Shown one piece after another: positions 47,169 through 56,728 of a DNA stretch of 58,679 nt. The notes below the pieces were generated by a model, which had not been told where the DNA came from, ran no database searches, and worked only from the letters and a program-made list of their open reading frames with translations. Source of the DNA: Betaproteobacteria bacterium (GTDB taxonomy: Bacteria; Pseudomonadota; Gammaproteobacteria; Burkholderiales; Burkholderiaceae_A); contig VGHK01000011.1 of the NCBI GenBank assembly GCA_016868305.1, positions 1 through 58,679 on the forward strand. The letters are read 5' to 3'. Every line of letters begins with the position of its first letter. Position 1 is the first letter of the stretch. A program made the translations under genes and the position numbers.

Positions 47169-48202
47169 TAATTGCCCTCGGACTGAATGCGCCACTGGTT
47201 ATTTTCCATAACCATGGCAATGTTTTTACGGGTATTGAGTTTCAAATTACCTGACTCATATCTCTGGTTAAAACTCACGCGTGCCTTGTCTTTAGAGACG
47301 AAGTCTACTTTGATTGCCTCAAGTTCAACAGTGATGCTCTGTTTGCCAATTATGCGAGGCCGTCTGAAGTCTAACCAGGCCTTCTTGCTTGAAAACTGAG
47401 TGTTTCTGAAAGACTCGCTGTAAATGTCGGAATATTTCTGAAAATCCTTTTCCGACCAGGCCTTGGCCCATTGGCCAAGGGCGGCGATAACGGCCTCTGC
47501 GCCTTGGGCCGCTGCTTTGGGGGCAGCGTCTGCCGTCGGAGGCGGCGCTTTGGCTGCGGCAAGCTTGGCGGCTTCGGCGCGCGCCTGCTCTTGGGCGAGA
47601 CGCTCCGCTGCGCGCTGCGCTTCCGCAAGGACCGCTTTTCTTTCTGCCTCTGCGCGGTCAAAGGCCGTGGCGGCCGCGCTCACAGAAGCAAGTTCGAGAC
47701 CGCCTGCTTCAAGCTTGAGTGCGTTCGATGGGGGCGACTGGCCAATCGCCTTAGCATAGGCCTGGGCAAACTGTTGGCTGGCTAGCTCGCGAAGATTTAA
47801 GAAGGCTAGGGCCGCATCTGGATGCAGCGAAAGCGCCTGCTCCAAGGTTTCTCTTGATTTATCTAAGTCCCCAGCGGCCGCCCAGAGAATGGCGAGCTGG
47901 TTGGCAACGATAAGGTTGCTGGGGTCTTGCCGCTGGACCGATTGCAGCTGGGCGATCGCAGCGGGAAGCCCCTTGGCGCGGGTCTCGGACAAAATCGAAC
48001 TAACCCGGGAATTACTGGCGTTGGCAGTCTGGAGGCGATCCGTGGTTTGTATCTCAGAAGCCTTGCCAGAGGGCATTGGCCTGTCGGGCGGTCCAAGTGC
48101 AGCGTCGGACCGCAGCGTAAAGAGAATAAGAAACAGCAAAAGCACAGAAATACCTGCCAGAGCAAGCAAGCCTGGTTGGGAAACTTGGAACTCTCTTTTC
48201 AT
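47168..48202 (-). CDS. Membrane-anchored TPR/coiled-coil protein with C-terminal NTF2-like domain
   Basis: Protein of 344 residues, first gene of the L,D-transpeptidase operon. A transmembrane anchor at about residues 13-29 is followed by tetratricopeptide-like helices (about 75-150, including NQLAILWAAAGDLDKSRETL and LEQALSLHPDAALAFLNLREL). Next comes a long Ala/Glu/Arg coiled coil (180-220), an Ala/Pro linker, and an NTF2-like domain (about 232-342; LGQWAKAWSEKDFQKYSDIY). Same domain type as the third gene of the operon, so the enzyme is bracketed by paired accessory domains. A perfect TATAAT lies upstream at 48248-48243 on the minus strand. Confidence 0.78.
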   Translation of the reverse strand: MKREFQVSQPGLLALAGISVLLLFLILFTLRSDAALGPPDRPMPSGKASEIQTTDRLQTANASNSRVSSILSETRAKGLPAAIAQLQSVQRQDPSNLIVANQLAILWAAAGDLDKSRETLEQALSLHPDAALAFLNLRELASQQFAQAYAKAIGQSPPSNALKLEAGGLELASVSAAATAFDRAEAERKAVLAEAQRAAERLAQEQARAEAAKLAAAKAPPPTADAAPKAAAQGAEAVIAALGQWAKAWSEKDFQKYSDIYSESFRNTQFSSKKAWLDFRRPRIIGKQSITVELEAIKVDFVSKDKARVSFNQRYESGNLKLNTRKNIAMVMENNQWRIQSEGN

Positions 48203-48242
48203 ACTGGAGGCAATTGTTCTAACGTATTGAATTTGTGATGAA

Positions 48243-48248
48243 ATTATA
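48243..48248 (-). promoter_or_regulatory. Candidate -10 element (TATAAT) for the L,D-transpeptidase operon
   Basis: A consensus TATAAT on the minus strand, 40 bases upstream of the ATG at 48202, in the AT-rich 285-base divergent gap. No good -35 at 16-18 bases. Confidence 0.45.
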
Positions 48249-48349
48249 TCTTATTAGCGAATGAGTTCCGGCTGATTGTTAGCACACACTTCAAATGGAT
48301 ATGACTAGACCTAACGGGTACCCTGGAAATCGGTCGCTGCTAATGACTC

Positions 48350-48377
48350 TTTACAGGAGAATTAAGAGTAGTATGAT
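48350..48377 (+). promoter_or_regulatory. Candidate sigma70 promoter for the ParA-like gene
   Basis: TTTACA (48350-48355), a 16-base spacer and TATGAT (48372-48377), the best -35/-10 pair in the 285-base gap. This would leave a leader of about 105 bases before the ATG at 48488. A second possibility is TTGTAA-N18-TATGAA at 48380-48409. Confidence 0.5.
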
Positions 48378-48487
48378 CCTTGTAAACGCATCTTAAAGTA
48401 AAGTATGAAGTAACAGTTTTATCTTAGGATCGCGGATCGGTGAGGGAGTATGTCAAAACATCGACACTAGACCAAAGGATGGTTTGC

Positions 48488-49594
48488 ATGTCAGCACTGA
48501 AGATTATTGTTGTCAGCCAAAAGGGTGGTGTCGGAAAGAGTACCATTGCAGCGAATCTGGCAGCCTGGTTTCGGGTGGAGTCGAAACGTTCTACGGCGCT
48601 TATTGATTTCGATCCCCACGGATCCTCCAGTACCTGGATTAATGATGCAAGGCAGGTGGGCGTGTCTGCAAGTCACGTTCCGGTAGAAGATGTGGGTGCA
48701 CGCCGTTGGTTGCTAACCTGTCGTACCCATCTGCGTCGGGCGGCCGATCAATTTGATGTGGTGATTGTGGACCTCACCTGGACTATCAGCATGGACCCGG
48801 AGTTTCTGCTCGGGTTCGATCTCGTTCTGGTACCGTCTGGTATCTCCGAGATAGAAGTACAGGCCTCAATGGGGTTCGTTGAAAAAAACCGATGGGTATT
48901 CGAGTCCCTGCGTACTGTCCCGCCCTCGCTCGTGATCTGCCCGTCCCGGGTGCGCCAAGACCAGCTTTTAGACCATGCCTTTAATGGCCGTAACTTTCCA
49001 GTACGGTTTGTCTTATCTCCCCCGGTGTTTGACGATGCGGATGTACGTTCTCTGTTCCGCAAAGACTTCCTGATTTCAAAGCCTGGTCAGCAGGGTCAGA
49101 ACTTTAAGCAGTTTGCAGAGGCAATCCTTCAGGCCGCTCATATCCATCTTTCCCGCTACAAGGACATGTCGAGTTCCTTGGAAGGGCGTCGTGCATTGGA
49201 TAATCACAATACGCTCCTGACCCGCCATATGGCCCAGAAAAGTCGTTCGGTGGTTGGCTCTGACCTAACGCAGGCCTCAAATGCCCAGGGATTGGGCGCT
49301 CCGGGCCGTAGCCATGGCGACAGTCACCGCGAGTCCATAGGCTCCTTGGGAGCCGTCGCATCAGAGTCCTCTGCGCAGTCGTCAATTCCAGCCGGGGCTG
49401 CTGGCTCTGACTTTGCGTCAACCGATCGCAGCAGTAATCCGTTATCGGGTGCCCCGTTGCGGAGTCGAGCGCCTTCGACGGCGAGTCCGGGATCTACTCC
49501 TGCACGTGCATCGCCCGCTGTGAGTAGGCCGCCCCCGAGAACCCCCGCGTTCCTGAAACTGATGGGCGGATTTGACCCAGATCGATCCAAGTAA
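48488..49594 (+). CDS. Orphan ParA/MinD-like ATPase with long disordered C-terminal tail
   Basis: Protein of 368 residues. The deviant Walker A motif SQKGGVGKST (K12, K17) and a Walker B region VVIVDLTWT, instead of the usual DTPP, place it in the ParA family near the VirC1/small orphan ParA group. Residues 1-215 are the ATPase. From about 230 the chain is Ser/Pro/Ala/Gly-rich and looks disordered, ending in a hydrophobic FLKLMGGFDPDRSK that may be a partner-binding motif. No parB or parS-like repeats are adjacent. The ATG at 48488 is preferred over 48440, since the ATPase begins right after it. Divergent from the L,D-transpeptidase operon. Confidence 0.85.
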   Translation: MSALKIIVVSQKGGVGKSTIAANLAAWFRVESKRSTALIDFDPHGSSSTWINDARQVGVSASHVPVEDVGARRWLLTCRTHLRRAADQFDVVIVDLTWTISMDPEFLLGFDLVLVPSGISEIEVQASMGFVEKNRWVFESLRTVPPSLVICPSRVRQDQLLDHAFNGRNFPVRFVLSPPVFDDADVRSLFRKDFLISKPGQQGQNFKQFAEAILQAAHIHLSRYKDMSSSLEGRRALDNHNTLLTRHMAQKSRSVVGSDLTQASNAQGLGAPGRSHGDSHRESIGSLGAVASESSAQSSIPAGAAGSDFASTDRSSNPLSGAPLRSRAPSTASPGSTPARASPAVSRPPPRTPAFLKLMGGFDPDRSK

Positions 49595-49621
49595 CTAGCC
49601 TTGGCCTGACTGTTCCATGGG

Positions 49622-49644
49622 TGAGGGCAGTACGAACGCCCTCA
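49622..49644. terminator. Hairpin between the ParA-like and thioesterase genes
   Basis: Inverted repeat TGAGGGC / GCCCTCA (7 bp) with a 9-base loop in the 84-base gap between convergent genes. No T-tract, so terminator activity is uncertain. Confidence 0.4.
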
Positions 49645-49678
49645 GCACTACCTTTCTGCGAGCCTTCGCCCATTCAAT

Positions 49679-50158
49679 CTAGGAGACGATGTAGGCGCCT
49701 GTGCCGATCGCAAGGAGTTGGTTATCGGATCCCATGAAGCGCATCTGCGCCGTGCCCACACGCGACCCTAGGCGAATTGTCTCCGCGGTGAGTACAAACT
49801 GCTCCCCAACCGCAGGACGGAGATAGTCGATCCGCAGGTCGATGGTTCCCAGGCGATTAAACCGGTGGGTTCGTGCCTCAAGCGAATCGTCTTGGTGGCG
49901 TTGCCCCAGTCTGGCCATAATCGCTAGACCCCCCATTGCATCAAGGCCGGCACTGATCACGCCCCCGTGCAGCCGCTGATGGCTGAAGTGGCCGATGAGC
50001 TTTGGCTGCATGGCAATCGTGCCGCTCACAAGGTCTGCTGTTATCGCGGTGACCTTAAGACCAATCACGGAATTGAAAACAATCTGCTCTTCGAAGATTC
50101 GTTGTAAGGCAGTGGTGTATGGCTTATCTAATGACTGGCTATCTGCGGTGTTCTTCAT
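49679..50158 (-). CDS. Hotdog-fold thioesterase (PaaI-like)
   Basis: Protein of 159 residues with the hotdog-fold pattern: the helix motif HQRLHGGVISAGLDAMGGLAIM near residue 60 and RIDYLRPA near residue 108. Such enzymes hydrolyse acyl-CoA or aromatic acyl-CoA thioesters; the substrate cannot be deduced. Convergent with the ParA-like gene and divergent from glcB. A -10-like TACCAT (50171-50166, minus) lies seven bases before its ATG. Confidence 0.85.
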   Translation of the reverse strand: MKNTADSQSLDKPYTTALQRIFEEQIVFNSVIGLKVTAITADLVSGTIAMQPKLIGHFSHQRLHGGVISAGLDAMGGLAIMARLGQRHQDDSLEARTHRFNRLGTIDLRIDYLRPAVGEQFVLTAETIRLGSRVGTAQMRFMGSDNQLLAIGTGAYIVS

Positions 50159-50196
50159 AGGTCTGATGGTATCGGCCTTTGCTGGCTAACGTCGGT

Positions 50197-50206
50197 ATAG
50201 CGCTAT
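50197..50206. promoter_or_regulatory. Palindrome ATAGCGCTAT overlapping a candidate glcB -10
   Basis: A perfect 10-bp palindrome in the 92-base divergent gap. TATCAT at 50204-50209, with TTGCTG at 50179-50184 (spacer 19), is a possible weak promoter for glcB, so the palindrome is placed where an operator would act. Confidence 0.35.
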
Positions 50207-50250
50207 CATCTGTCCCATAACCATAACTGAAGCCATAAACTGGGGTTGCT

Positions 50251-52470
50251 ATGACATCTGCACGAACATCCGTTGGACGCCTTGAGGTGTCCACAGACCT
50301 TTTTGATTTTATTGAGCGCGAGGTTCTGCCTGATAGCGGTGTTACCAGTAAATCGTTCTGGGCTGGTTTTGACGCACTGGTGTCCGATCTTGCGCCAAAG
50401 AACCTCGCATTGCTCGCAGAGCGAGATCGGTTGCAGGCTGCTCTTGACCAATGGCACCGTGCCCACCCAGGCCAGGTGCCTGATTTGGCTGATTATGAAG
50501 CCTATCTGCGGTCGATCGGCTACCTGGTCGATGAACCGGGCGAGGTACGGGCAACCACCGCAAACGTAGATGCAGAGCTTGCAACCCAGGCGGGCCCACA
50601 ACTGGTGGTGCCGATTCTCAACGCCCGTTATGCCCTGAATGCGGCCAATGCCCGTTGGGGGAGCCTCTACGACGCCTTGTATGGCACGGATGCCATTGCG
50701 GAGTCTGATGGGTGTGAGAAGGGCACAGGCTACAACCCTCGACGGGGCACCCAGGTGATTGCCTTCGCCCGCAGGTTTCTTGATGCATCGGCCCCCCTTG
50801 CCCAGGGCTCACATGCGCAGGCCACGGGCTATGCACTGGTCAATGGTGCATTGACAGTGCGCCAGTCTTCAGGCGGCAGCACGGGCCTTAAAGACGCCAG
50901 ACAATTTATGGGCTACCAGGGTAGTCCGGATGCCCCAAGCGCCATCTTGTTGCGCCACAACGGCATTCATTTCGAAATCAAGATCGATAAATCCACGCCG
51001 ATTGGTGCGGCTGATGCTGCGGGGGTTTGTGACCTGATTATGGAGTCGGCGTTATCTACGATTCTCGATCTCGAAGACTCGGTGGCCGTGGTCGATGCTG
51101 AAGACAAGGTCTTGGCTTATCGTAACTGGCTTGGGCTGTTGAAGGGCTCTCTAACCGAGCAGGTGTCTAAAAATGGTAAATCTTTTATCCGCGGCCTAAA
51201 CCCCGACAGGGTGTACACCACGCCCTCGGGTGGAGAACTGCGCATGCATGGCCGCTCGCTCATGTTCGTGCGCAATGTGGGCCATTTAATGACCAACCAA
51301 GCGATTCTCTATAGAAACGGCCTGGGGCAGCTGCAGGAGATTCCTGAGGGCATTATGGACGCCGTGGTGACCACCACTATTGCCCTGCACGACCTAAAGG
51401 GCCATGGCAGGCTGCCCTCGGGCCAGGCGGTGCGCAATAGCCGCACGGGCAGCGTTTATATTGTGAAGCCCAAAATGCACGGGCCCGCCGAAGTGGCCTT
51501 TGCCGCGGAGATATTCGACAGGGTGGAACAGATGCTGGGTCTGCCCAATAGCACTGTGAAGCTGGGCATTATGGATGAAGAGCGTCGCACCAGCGTAAAC
51601 TTAAAAGCCTGTATTGCAGCAGCCGCATCTCGGGTGGCCTTTATCAACACGGGCTTTCTCGACCGCACCGGCGATGAGATGCACACCGCTATGCAGGCCG
51701 GCCCGATGATTCGTAAGGCCGATATGAAGGCTAGTCAATGGATTGCCGCCTACGAGCGTAACAATGTGCTGGTGGGCCTGGGCTGTGGCCTGCGTGGTCG
51801 TGCCCAGATCGGCAAGGGTATGTGGGCCATGCCCGATCTAATGGCCGCCATGCTAGAACAAAAAATCGGCCACCCCAAGGCCGGGGCCAATACCGCCTGG
51901 GTGCCAAGCCCCACCGCGGCAACCCTGCATGCCTTGCATTACCACCAGGTAAATGTTTCGAAGGTTCAGCAGGAGCTTGAGCAAGTGAACGCGGATGCGG
52001 AGCGTAAAGCCTTACTGGCGGGATTGCTTACCGTACCCATTGCCGTGACCCCCAACTGGTCTGATACCGATACACAGCAGGAGCTTGATAACAACGCGCA
52101 GGGTATTCTGGGCTATGTCGTGCGCTGGATCGACCAGGGTGTCGGCTGCTCGAAGGTGCCCGATATTCACAATGTAGGTCTGATGGAAGACCGTGCAACC
52201 CTGCGTATCTCTTCTCAGCATATGGCCAATTGGCTGCTGCATGGGGTCGTCTCGCAAGACCAGGTGCGCAAGACCTTTGAGCGCATGGCAGCGGTGGTCG
52301 ATCAGCAAAATCAGGGGGACCCCTTGTATCAGCCTATGGCGGGTAACTTTAAAACCAGTAAGGCCTATCAGGCTGCCTGCGACCTGGTCTTCAAAGGTAC
52401 CGATCAGCCTAGCGGCTACACCGAGCCTCTTTTGCATGCCTGGCGGCTTAGGGTGAAGGCCGAGGTATAG
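50251..52470 (+). CDS. glcB: Malate synthase G
   Basis: Single-chain malate synthase of 739 residues condensing glyoxylate and acetyl-CoA to malate, in glycolate use and the glyoxylate bypass. Length fits form G (about 720-730). Seen: [22 protein letters not shown], the central [30 protein letters not shown], and [16 protein letters not shown] Shine-Dalgarno-like GGGG precedes the ATG. It stands alone without glcDEF. Confidence 0.95.
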   Translation: MTSARTSVGRLEVSTDLFDFIEREVLPDSGVTSKSFWAGFDALVSDLAPKNLALLAERDRLQAALDQWHRAHPGQVPDLADYEAYLRSIGYLVDEPGEVRATTANVDAELATQAGPQLVVPILNARYALNAANARWGSLYDALYGTDAIAESDGCEKGTGYNPRRGTQVIAFARRFLDASAPLAQGSHAQATGYALVNGALTVRQSSGGSTGLKDARQFMGYQGSPDAPSAILLRHNGIHFEIKIDKSTPIGAADAAGVCDLIMESALSTILDLEDSVAVVDAEDKVLAYRNWLGLLKGSLTEQVSKNGKSFIRGLNPDRVYTTPSGGELRMHGRSLMFVRNVGHLMTNQAILYRNGLGQLQEIPEGIMDAVVTTTIALHDLKGHGRLPSGQAVRNSRTGSVYIVKPKMHGPAEVAFAAEIFDRVEQMLGLPNSTVKLGIMDEERRTSVNLKACIAAAASRVAFINTGFLDRTGDEMHTAMQAGPMIRKADMKASQWIAAYERNNVLVGLGCGLRGRAQIGKGMWAMPDLMAAMLEQKIGHPKAGANTAWVPSPTAATLHALHYHQVNVSKVQQELEQVNADAERKALLAGLLTVPIAVTPNWSDTDTQQELDNNAQGILGYVVRWIDQGVGCSKVPDIHNVGLMEDRATLRISSQHMANWLLHGVVSQDQVRKTFERMAAVVDQQNQGDPLYQPMAGNFKTSKAYQAACDLVFKGTDQPSGYTEPLLHAWRLRVKAEV

Positions 52471-52539
52471 AGCCTAGCGGCGGGCATAGGCACGAGGGCT
52501 AAGGCTCGAGCGTAGCAGGCAGCGGGCTTGGCGGATCAG

Positions 52540-54123
52540 ATGCCTTTCTCCGAAGAGATCTTTCTTCAGGCCACGCCTTACGAGGCCCGGGCGGTTCGCC
52601 TTATTCAGGGCGTTGTGCAGGAAATTGAGATTGAGCGGGCTGCCCAGCGCGGCCTTGTGGGCAATATCGTTGTGGGGCGCGTCGTCAGGGTTCTACCGGG
52701 AATGCAGGCTGCCTTTGTCGAGGCAGGCTTCGCTCGAACAGGTTTTTTGCATGCGGCTGATATCTGGCAGACCCGGGTAGACGAGGGCCGAGTGCTTGAT
52801 GCTCCACGGCCTATTGAGAAGGTTCTGTATGAGGGTCAGCAGCTCCTTGTGCAGGTGATGAAAGATCCTCTGGGCAGCAAGGGCGCTCGCCTTACTACGC
52901 AGATCTCGATTGCCGGAAGGTTTCTCGTCTACCTGCCCTATGACACGCGCCCCGAGTCGGATGACGCAGAGCATCGACCGCCTCTGACCCAAGAGAACAC
53001 GGGTGTTAACCGGGAAAGTGGCATCGTGATTTCTTCGCTCTCAGCACGGTCTGGGCCGCGCATTGGCATAAGCCAGCGTATTGAAGATCCGCTCGTTCGT
53101 GAGGCGCTGCGATCCAGACTGCTGTCGCTCTCACCGGAAGACAAGCAAGGCACGCTGATTGCCCGTACCCAGGCGGAAGACGCCTCCGACGAGGCCCTTG
53201 CTAATGACATTGCCTATCTTCGGCAGCGCTGGCGCGACATACTGACTGCCTCTCGCGATGCCTCTGTAGGTACCGCTCTCTACCGTGAGCTTAATCTCGC
53301 GCAACGAGTTCTGCGTGACTGGGTGAGCGACCGCACCGTGCGTGTGCTGGTAGACGACCCTTACAAGATTGATGGGTTGCGTCATTTCGCGCAGCAGTAT
53401 ATGCCGGGTGTCATTGATCGTATCGCGAATTTCTCTGGAGACCGCCCCCTTTTTGAGATGCACAACATTGAGCAGGAGATCGAGGGGGCCTTAAAACGCC
53501 GGGTGGATCTCAAAAGTGGCGGGTACCTAATAATCGATCAGACCGAGGCACTTACCACGATCGATGTGAATACCGGTGGGTATGTCAGTGGCCGCAGCTT
53601 TGCAGATACGATTTTCAAAACTAATCTCGAGGCGGCCCACGCCATTGGTAGACAGCTTCGGCTGCGAAACCTTGCAGGGATGATTCTCGTCGACTTTATT
53701 GATATGCAGGATGCAGACCATAAATTGCAGGTCCAGCAAGAGCTTGAGGCCGCATTAGCCCTTGATCGCACACGTGTGCGGATTAGCGGGTTCACCTCTT
53801 TGGGTCTGGTGGAGTTAACGCGCAAGCGCACCCGGGAGGCTCTTGCGCGTCAACTAACGCATGCCTGCCCAGCATGCGATGGCCAGGGTCGGGTGAAGAC
53901 CGCCCAGACGGTCTGCTACGAGATTTTGCGGGAGATCGCTCGTATGGCGCGCCAGTTTCATCCCAAAGAGTTTCGCGTTGTCTCAGGCCCTGAGGTTATT
54001 GAGCGATTCCTGGAGGAGGAGGCTGGTTTTTTGAACAGTCTGATGGACGAAATTGGCAAGCCCATTAGCCTGTCTGTGGAAGGAGAATACGCCCCGGGAG
54101 GCTATGACATTGTCTTGTTATAG
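52540..54123 (+). CDS. rng: Ribonuclease G
   Basis: Endoribonuclease of 527 residues for 16S rRNA 5' maturation and mRNA decay. An S1-like domain near the start (GNIVVGRVVRVLPGMQAAFVEAG) is followed by the DNase I-like domain with catalytic acidic residues in TTIDVNTGGY and LVDFIDMQ, and the zinc-link CPACDGQG. The frame opens at a TTG 52528; the ATG at 52540 is preferred. maf, usually directly upstream of rng, is instead 2.6 kb downstream on the other strand, with a protease gene between. Confidence 0.94.
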   Translation: MPFSEEIFLQATPYEARAVRLIQGVVQEIEIERAAQRGLVGNIVVGRVVRVLPGMQAAFVEAGFARTGFLHAADIWQTRVDEGRVLDAPRPIEKVLYEGQQLLVQVMKDPLGSKGARLTTQISIAGRFLVYLPYDTRPESDDAEHRPPLTQENTGVNRESGIVISSLSARSGPRIGISQRIEDPLVREALRSRLLSLSPEDKQGTLIARTQAEDASDEALANDIAYLRQRWRDILTASRDASVGTALYRELNLAQRVLRDWVSDRTVRVLVDDPYKIDGLRHFAQQYMPGVIDRIANFSGDRPLFEMHNIEQEIEGALKRRVDLKSGGYLIIDQTEALTTIDVNTGGYVSGRSFADTIFKTNLEAAHAIGRQLRLRNLAGMILVDFIDMQDADHKLQVQQELEAALALDRTRVRISGFTSLGLVELTRKRTREALARQLTHACPACDGQGRVKTAQTVCYEILREIARMARQFHPKEFRVVSGPEVIERFLEEEAGFLNSLMDEIGKPISLSVEGEYAPGGYDIVLL

Positions 54124-54145
54124 GGATCGGGGGCAGAATAAGGCC

Positions 54146-56728
54146 ATGTCAGCCTATACCAGCAATGTCTGCGAAATGAGGGCCCCAAGGCTAATCTCTG
54201 GGGTGTTCCTGTTGATTGGGGCCTTGGTGGGCTGCGGAGGTGGTGGCGGGGGGGTGCTGCCAGTCGAAAACAATCTTCCTTCAAAAACCTTTGCGGCCGT
54301 GAACCTAAGCTTTGATTCGGTCGCGTCGGATAGCTGGCTCATAAACCAAGAGTTTCGCAACCTGAGTCAGTACGGCACGGTAACTTCTGCGGCCGGCTCC
54401 GCACCAGCCAGTAGCCTACACCCGCTTGTGTTGACCAATGTTCATAAAGCCTATGGCTATGGGCTTTCGGGCCGTGGGCAGGGTATTGGAATTTTTGATC
54501 AGGGCTTTAACACCCAGTCTCAGTTTCAACAGGGCCAGGCCTTCGCAGACATGCAGTCGAAGTACGATGCGAATCAGCTAAGCCTTTACGGCACCATTAC
54601 CATGGCGACAAGCAGTCACGGCAACCAGGTAGCGAGTATTGCGGGAGCTCGGTTCGATAACCGGGGTTACGATTTTTATCTTCTGCAAACAGGCCAGCGC
54701 TATCCTGCTTTTACCGGCAATGCCTTTGATCTTTTTAACCACGGCATGATGGGTGTGGCGCATAACGCAAGCCTTCGGCTTTACGACATCGCAAGCCTGA
54801 ACACTTTTGGCCTTCTGGCCCGAGGGGTGAACGATGCCCGGCAGGCGGGCCTAAAGGTCTTGAATAACTCGTGGGCCCTATCGAGTGCTGCAGTTGATGG
54901 TGGCCGATTTGGCCGCGATCAGGCCATGGTCTTGCCCAGCACAAGACCCGAGAGCTTATCGGCCGGAACCGTGCAGGCGGCCAGTCAGTGGCTGTCCTCC
55001 TATACAGCGAACTCTGTCGAAGACTGGGCAAGCTATCTTCAGGCGCTTCTCGACTTTCAGGCCTCGGGTACGGTGGTCTTCGCGCTTCAAAATGAACGCA
55101 CTGCCCGTGACCCAAGCCTTATGGCAGCGCTACCAGAGCTTTTGCCGGCGCTAAGATCGGCTTGGGTGGTTGTAGGTAATATCGAGAGCCGGGGTGACGC
55201 AGCGCAGTTGATTCTGCCTATGAGCGCCCCATGTGGCGTGACAGGGCCATACTGCCTGGTCGCCGATGGTACTGAAGTTACCGGCGCTGGCCTCAGTAAT
55301 GCTCTGGGTAGCTCCCCGGGCTATTCCTACGGCCAGACGGGCGCCTCGTCTGCCGCCCCGCAGATCTCGGGCATGTTGGCACTTCTGGCTGAGGCCTTTC
55401 CGGCGCTATCGCCCGAAGACCTGGTGACGCGGCTTCTGGCAACGGCAAATAATCGGTTCTTTGCTCATACTGGGGAGCGTCAGTTCAGTCGGGAAGTAAA
55501 ACACGGCTATAACAATGTCTATGGCCATGGCATTCCTGATATGCAGGCCGCACTGCAGCCAATTCCGTCTGAAAGTCGTCCTATCGGATTTGTCTTATCG
55601 GGTACGCCGACAGAGGGGCTTAGCCAGCCGCTAATGGCTACCGGTATTCAGGCAAGCCGGGCCCTTCGGTCTGCCTTGGGGCCTGCCTTGCAAGGCCAGG
55701 TCGCCACGAGCTACGACGCCTTGGGTGCGGGCTTTAGGGTGCCTCTTGCACAGCTCGTGCGGGCCGCTCTGATAGACCAGCCGATTGCCCATTGGCTGAA
55801 TGGCCCGGCGACCCAAGACGGGCCTCAGGGCAAGGGGCGCAAGGTTTTCTTGGGGCCAGAGGGTGCTCAGGCCTGGGCCGGTGGCGTCTCGCTTGCAGAT
55901 TTAAGCCTAGCGATGGCGGGCGGCCCAGCTCTTGCCGATCGAACAGCGTTTGCCGATGGACCAGGCCATGCCGATGGCTTTATGCGATCTCCTATGCAGC
56001 TAGCCACCAGTCTGCCTTGGGGTCAGGGTCAGCTCATGGGTTTTGTGTCTCGAAATCAGAATCGGGGCGCGGAGCGCGTCAGCCCGACTGGGCAGCTAGG
56101 CTCTCTTCAGCCCAATATCGCGGGCCTAGCCTGGGCGGCTGCCTTAAGCCAAGGGCCGCATCATGTGGTGCAGGCCCTGGTGGGCGTGCAGTTTGAACAT
56201 GGCAGCCTGCGGGGTACTTACGGTCAGGGCGCTCTGGAAACAGGATCGGGCAGTCAGTCGTACTTTTTTTCGCCTATGGTGCGATGGCAGAAACAAGGCT
56301 GGGCCTTCGCCGCGGGCGCCAGTCTGGGCCTGACGCTGCATGCCTCGGACATCCAGGCACAGTCTATGATTCAAGAAATTGGACCTCTGGTCTCTTCTGA
56401 ATTTTTCGCCAGCCTGTCGCGTGAGGGCTTGTGGAGCCCCAAGGGCCGCGGTTATGTGCGCCTCTGGCAGTCAGAGACCATTGAGTCTGGCACGATGACG
56501 CTGCGCCTGCCCGGGCTTGTTGGGCCTAGACAGACCATCACGACCCAGCCGTATCAGGTAAGGCTATCGGGTGCACGCCGAGATCTTTATTGGGGTCTTG
56601 GCTATGCGCTTACCTTATCGCGGGATCGCAGCCTGGCCCAGGAGTTGTTTGTATTGCCAAACGCTTCACGGCTCGACCGAAGTGCTGTTGACCTGGGCTG
56701 GGCCATCCGTTTTAAACAACATTTTTAG
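54146..56728 (+). CDS. SphB1-like subtilisin-family autotransporter lipoprotein
   Basis: Predicted surface serine protease of 860 residues. The signal peptide ends in a lipobox LVGC (Cys30) followed by a poly-Gly stretch, an arrangement also known from Bordetella SphB1. The S8 catalytic triad is visible: Asp118 (IGIFDQGF), His158 (SSHGNQVASIAG) and Ser401 (GASSAAPQISG, with GAS for the usual GTS). From about residue 590 the chain alternates in the manner of an outer-membrane beta-barrel and ends in Phe, fitting an autotransporter domain. ATG 54146 and 54176 are both possible; the latter gives the tighter signal peptide. The frame continues upstream inside rng but is not needed. Confidence 0.83.
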   Translation: MSAYTSNVCEMRAPRLISGVFLLIGALVGCGGGGGGVLPVENNLPSKTFAAVNLSFDSVASDSWLINQEFRNLSQYGTVTSAAGSAPASSLHPLVLTNVHKAYGYGLSGRGQGIGIFDQGFNTQSQFQQGQAFADMQSKYDANQLSLYGTITMATSSHGNQVASIAGARFDNRGYDFYLLQTGQRYPAFTGNAFDLFNHGMMGVAHNASLRLYDIASLNTFGLLARGVNDARQAGLKVLNNSWALSSAAVDGGRFGRDQAMVLPSTRPESLSAGTVQAASQWLSSYTANSVEDWASYLQALLDFQASGTVVFALQNERTARDPSLMAALPELLPALRSAWVVVGNIESRGDAAQLILPMSAPCGVTGPYCLVADGTEVTGAGLSNALGSSPGYSYGQTGASSAAPQISGMLALLAEAFPALSPEDLVTRLLATANNRFFAHTGERQFSREVKHGYNNVYGHGIPDMQAALQPIPSESRPIGFVLSGTPTEGLSQPLMATGIQASRALRSALGPALQGQVATSYDALGAGFRVPLAQLVRAALIDQPIAHWLNGPATQDGPQGKGRKVFLGPEGAQAWAGGVSLADLSLAMAGGPALADRTAFADGPGHADGFMRSPMQLATSLPWGQGQLMGFVSRNQNRGAERVSPTGQLGSLQPNIAGLAWAAALSQGPHHVVQALVGVQFEHGSLRGTYGQGALETGSGSQSYFFSPMVRWQKQGWAFAAGASLGLTLHASDIQAQSMIQEIGPLVSSEFFASLSREGLWSPKGRGYVRLWQSETIESGTMTLRLPGLVGPRQTITTQPYQVRLSGARRDLYWGLGYALTLSRDRSLAQELFVLPNASRLDRSAVDLGWAIRFKQHF

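Noticed and set aside
47863-48165. Small overlapping open frames inside the TPR/NTF2 gene and other coding regions
   Set aside because: Their composition follows the main frame of the real gene and none has a ribosome-binding site or a recognisable domain.
48373-48396. A seven-codon ORF (ATG at 48373) behind AGGAGA upstream of the ParA-like gene
   Set aside because: Its start codon lies inside the best -10 candidate for the region, so it would not be in the transcript.
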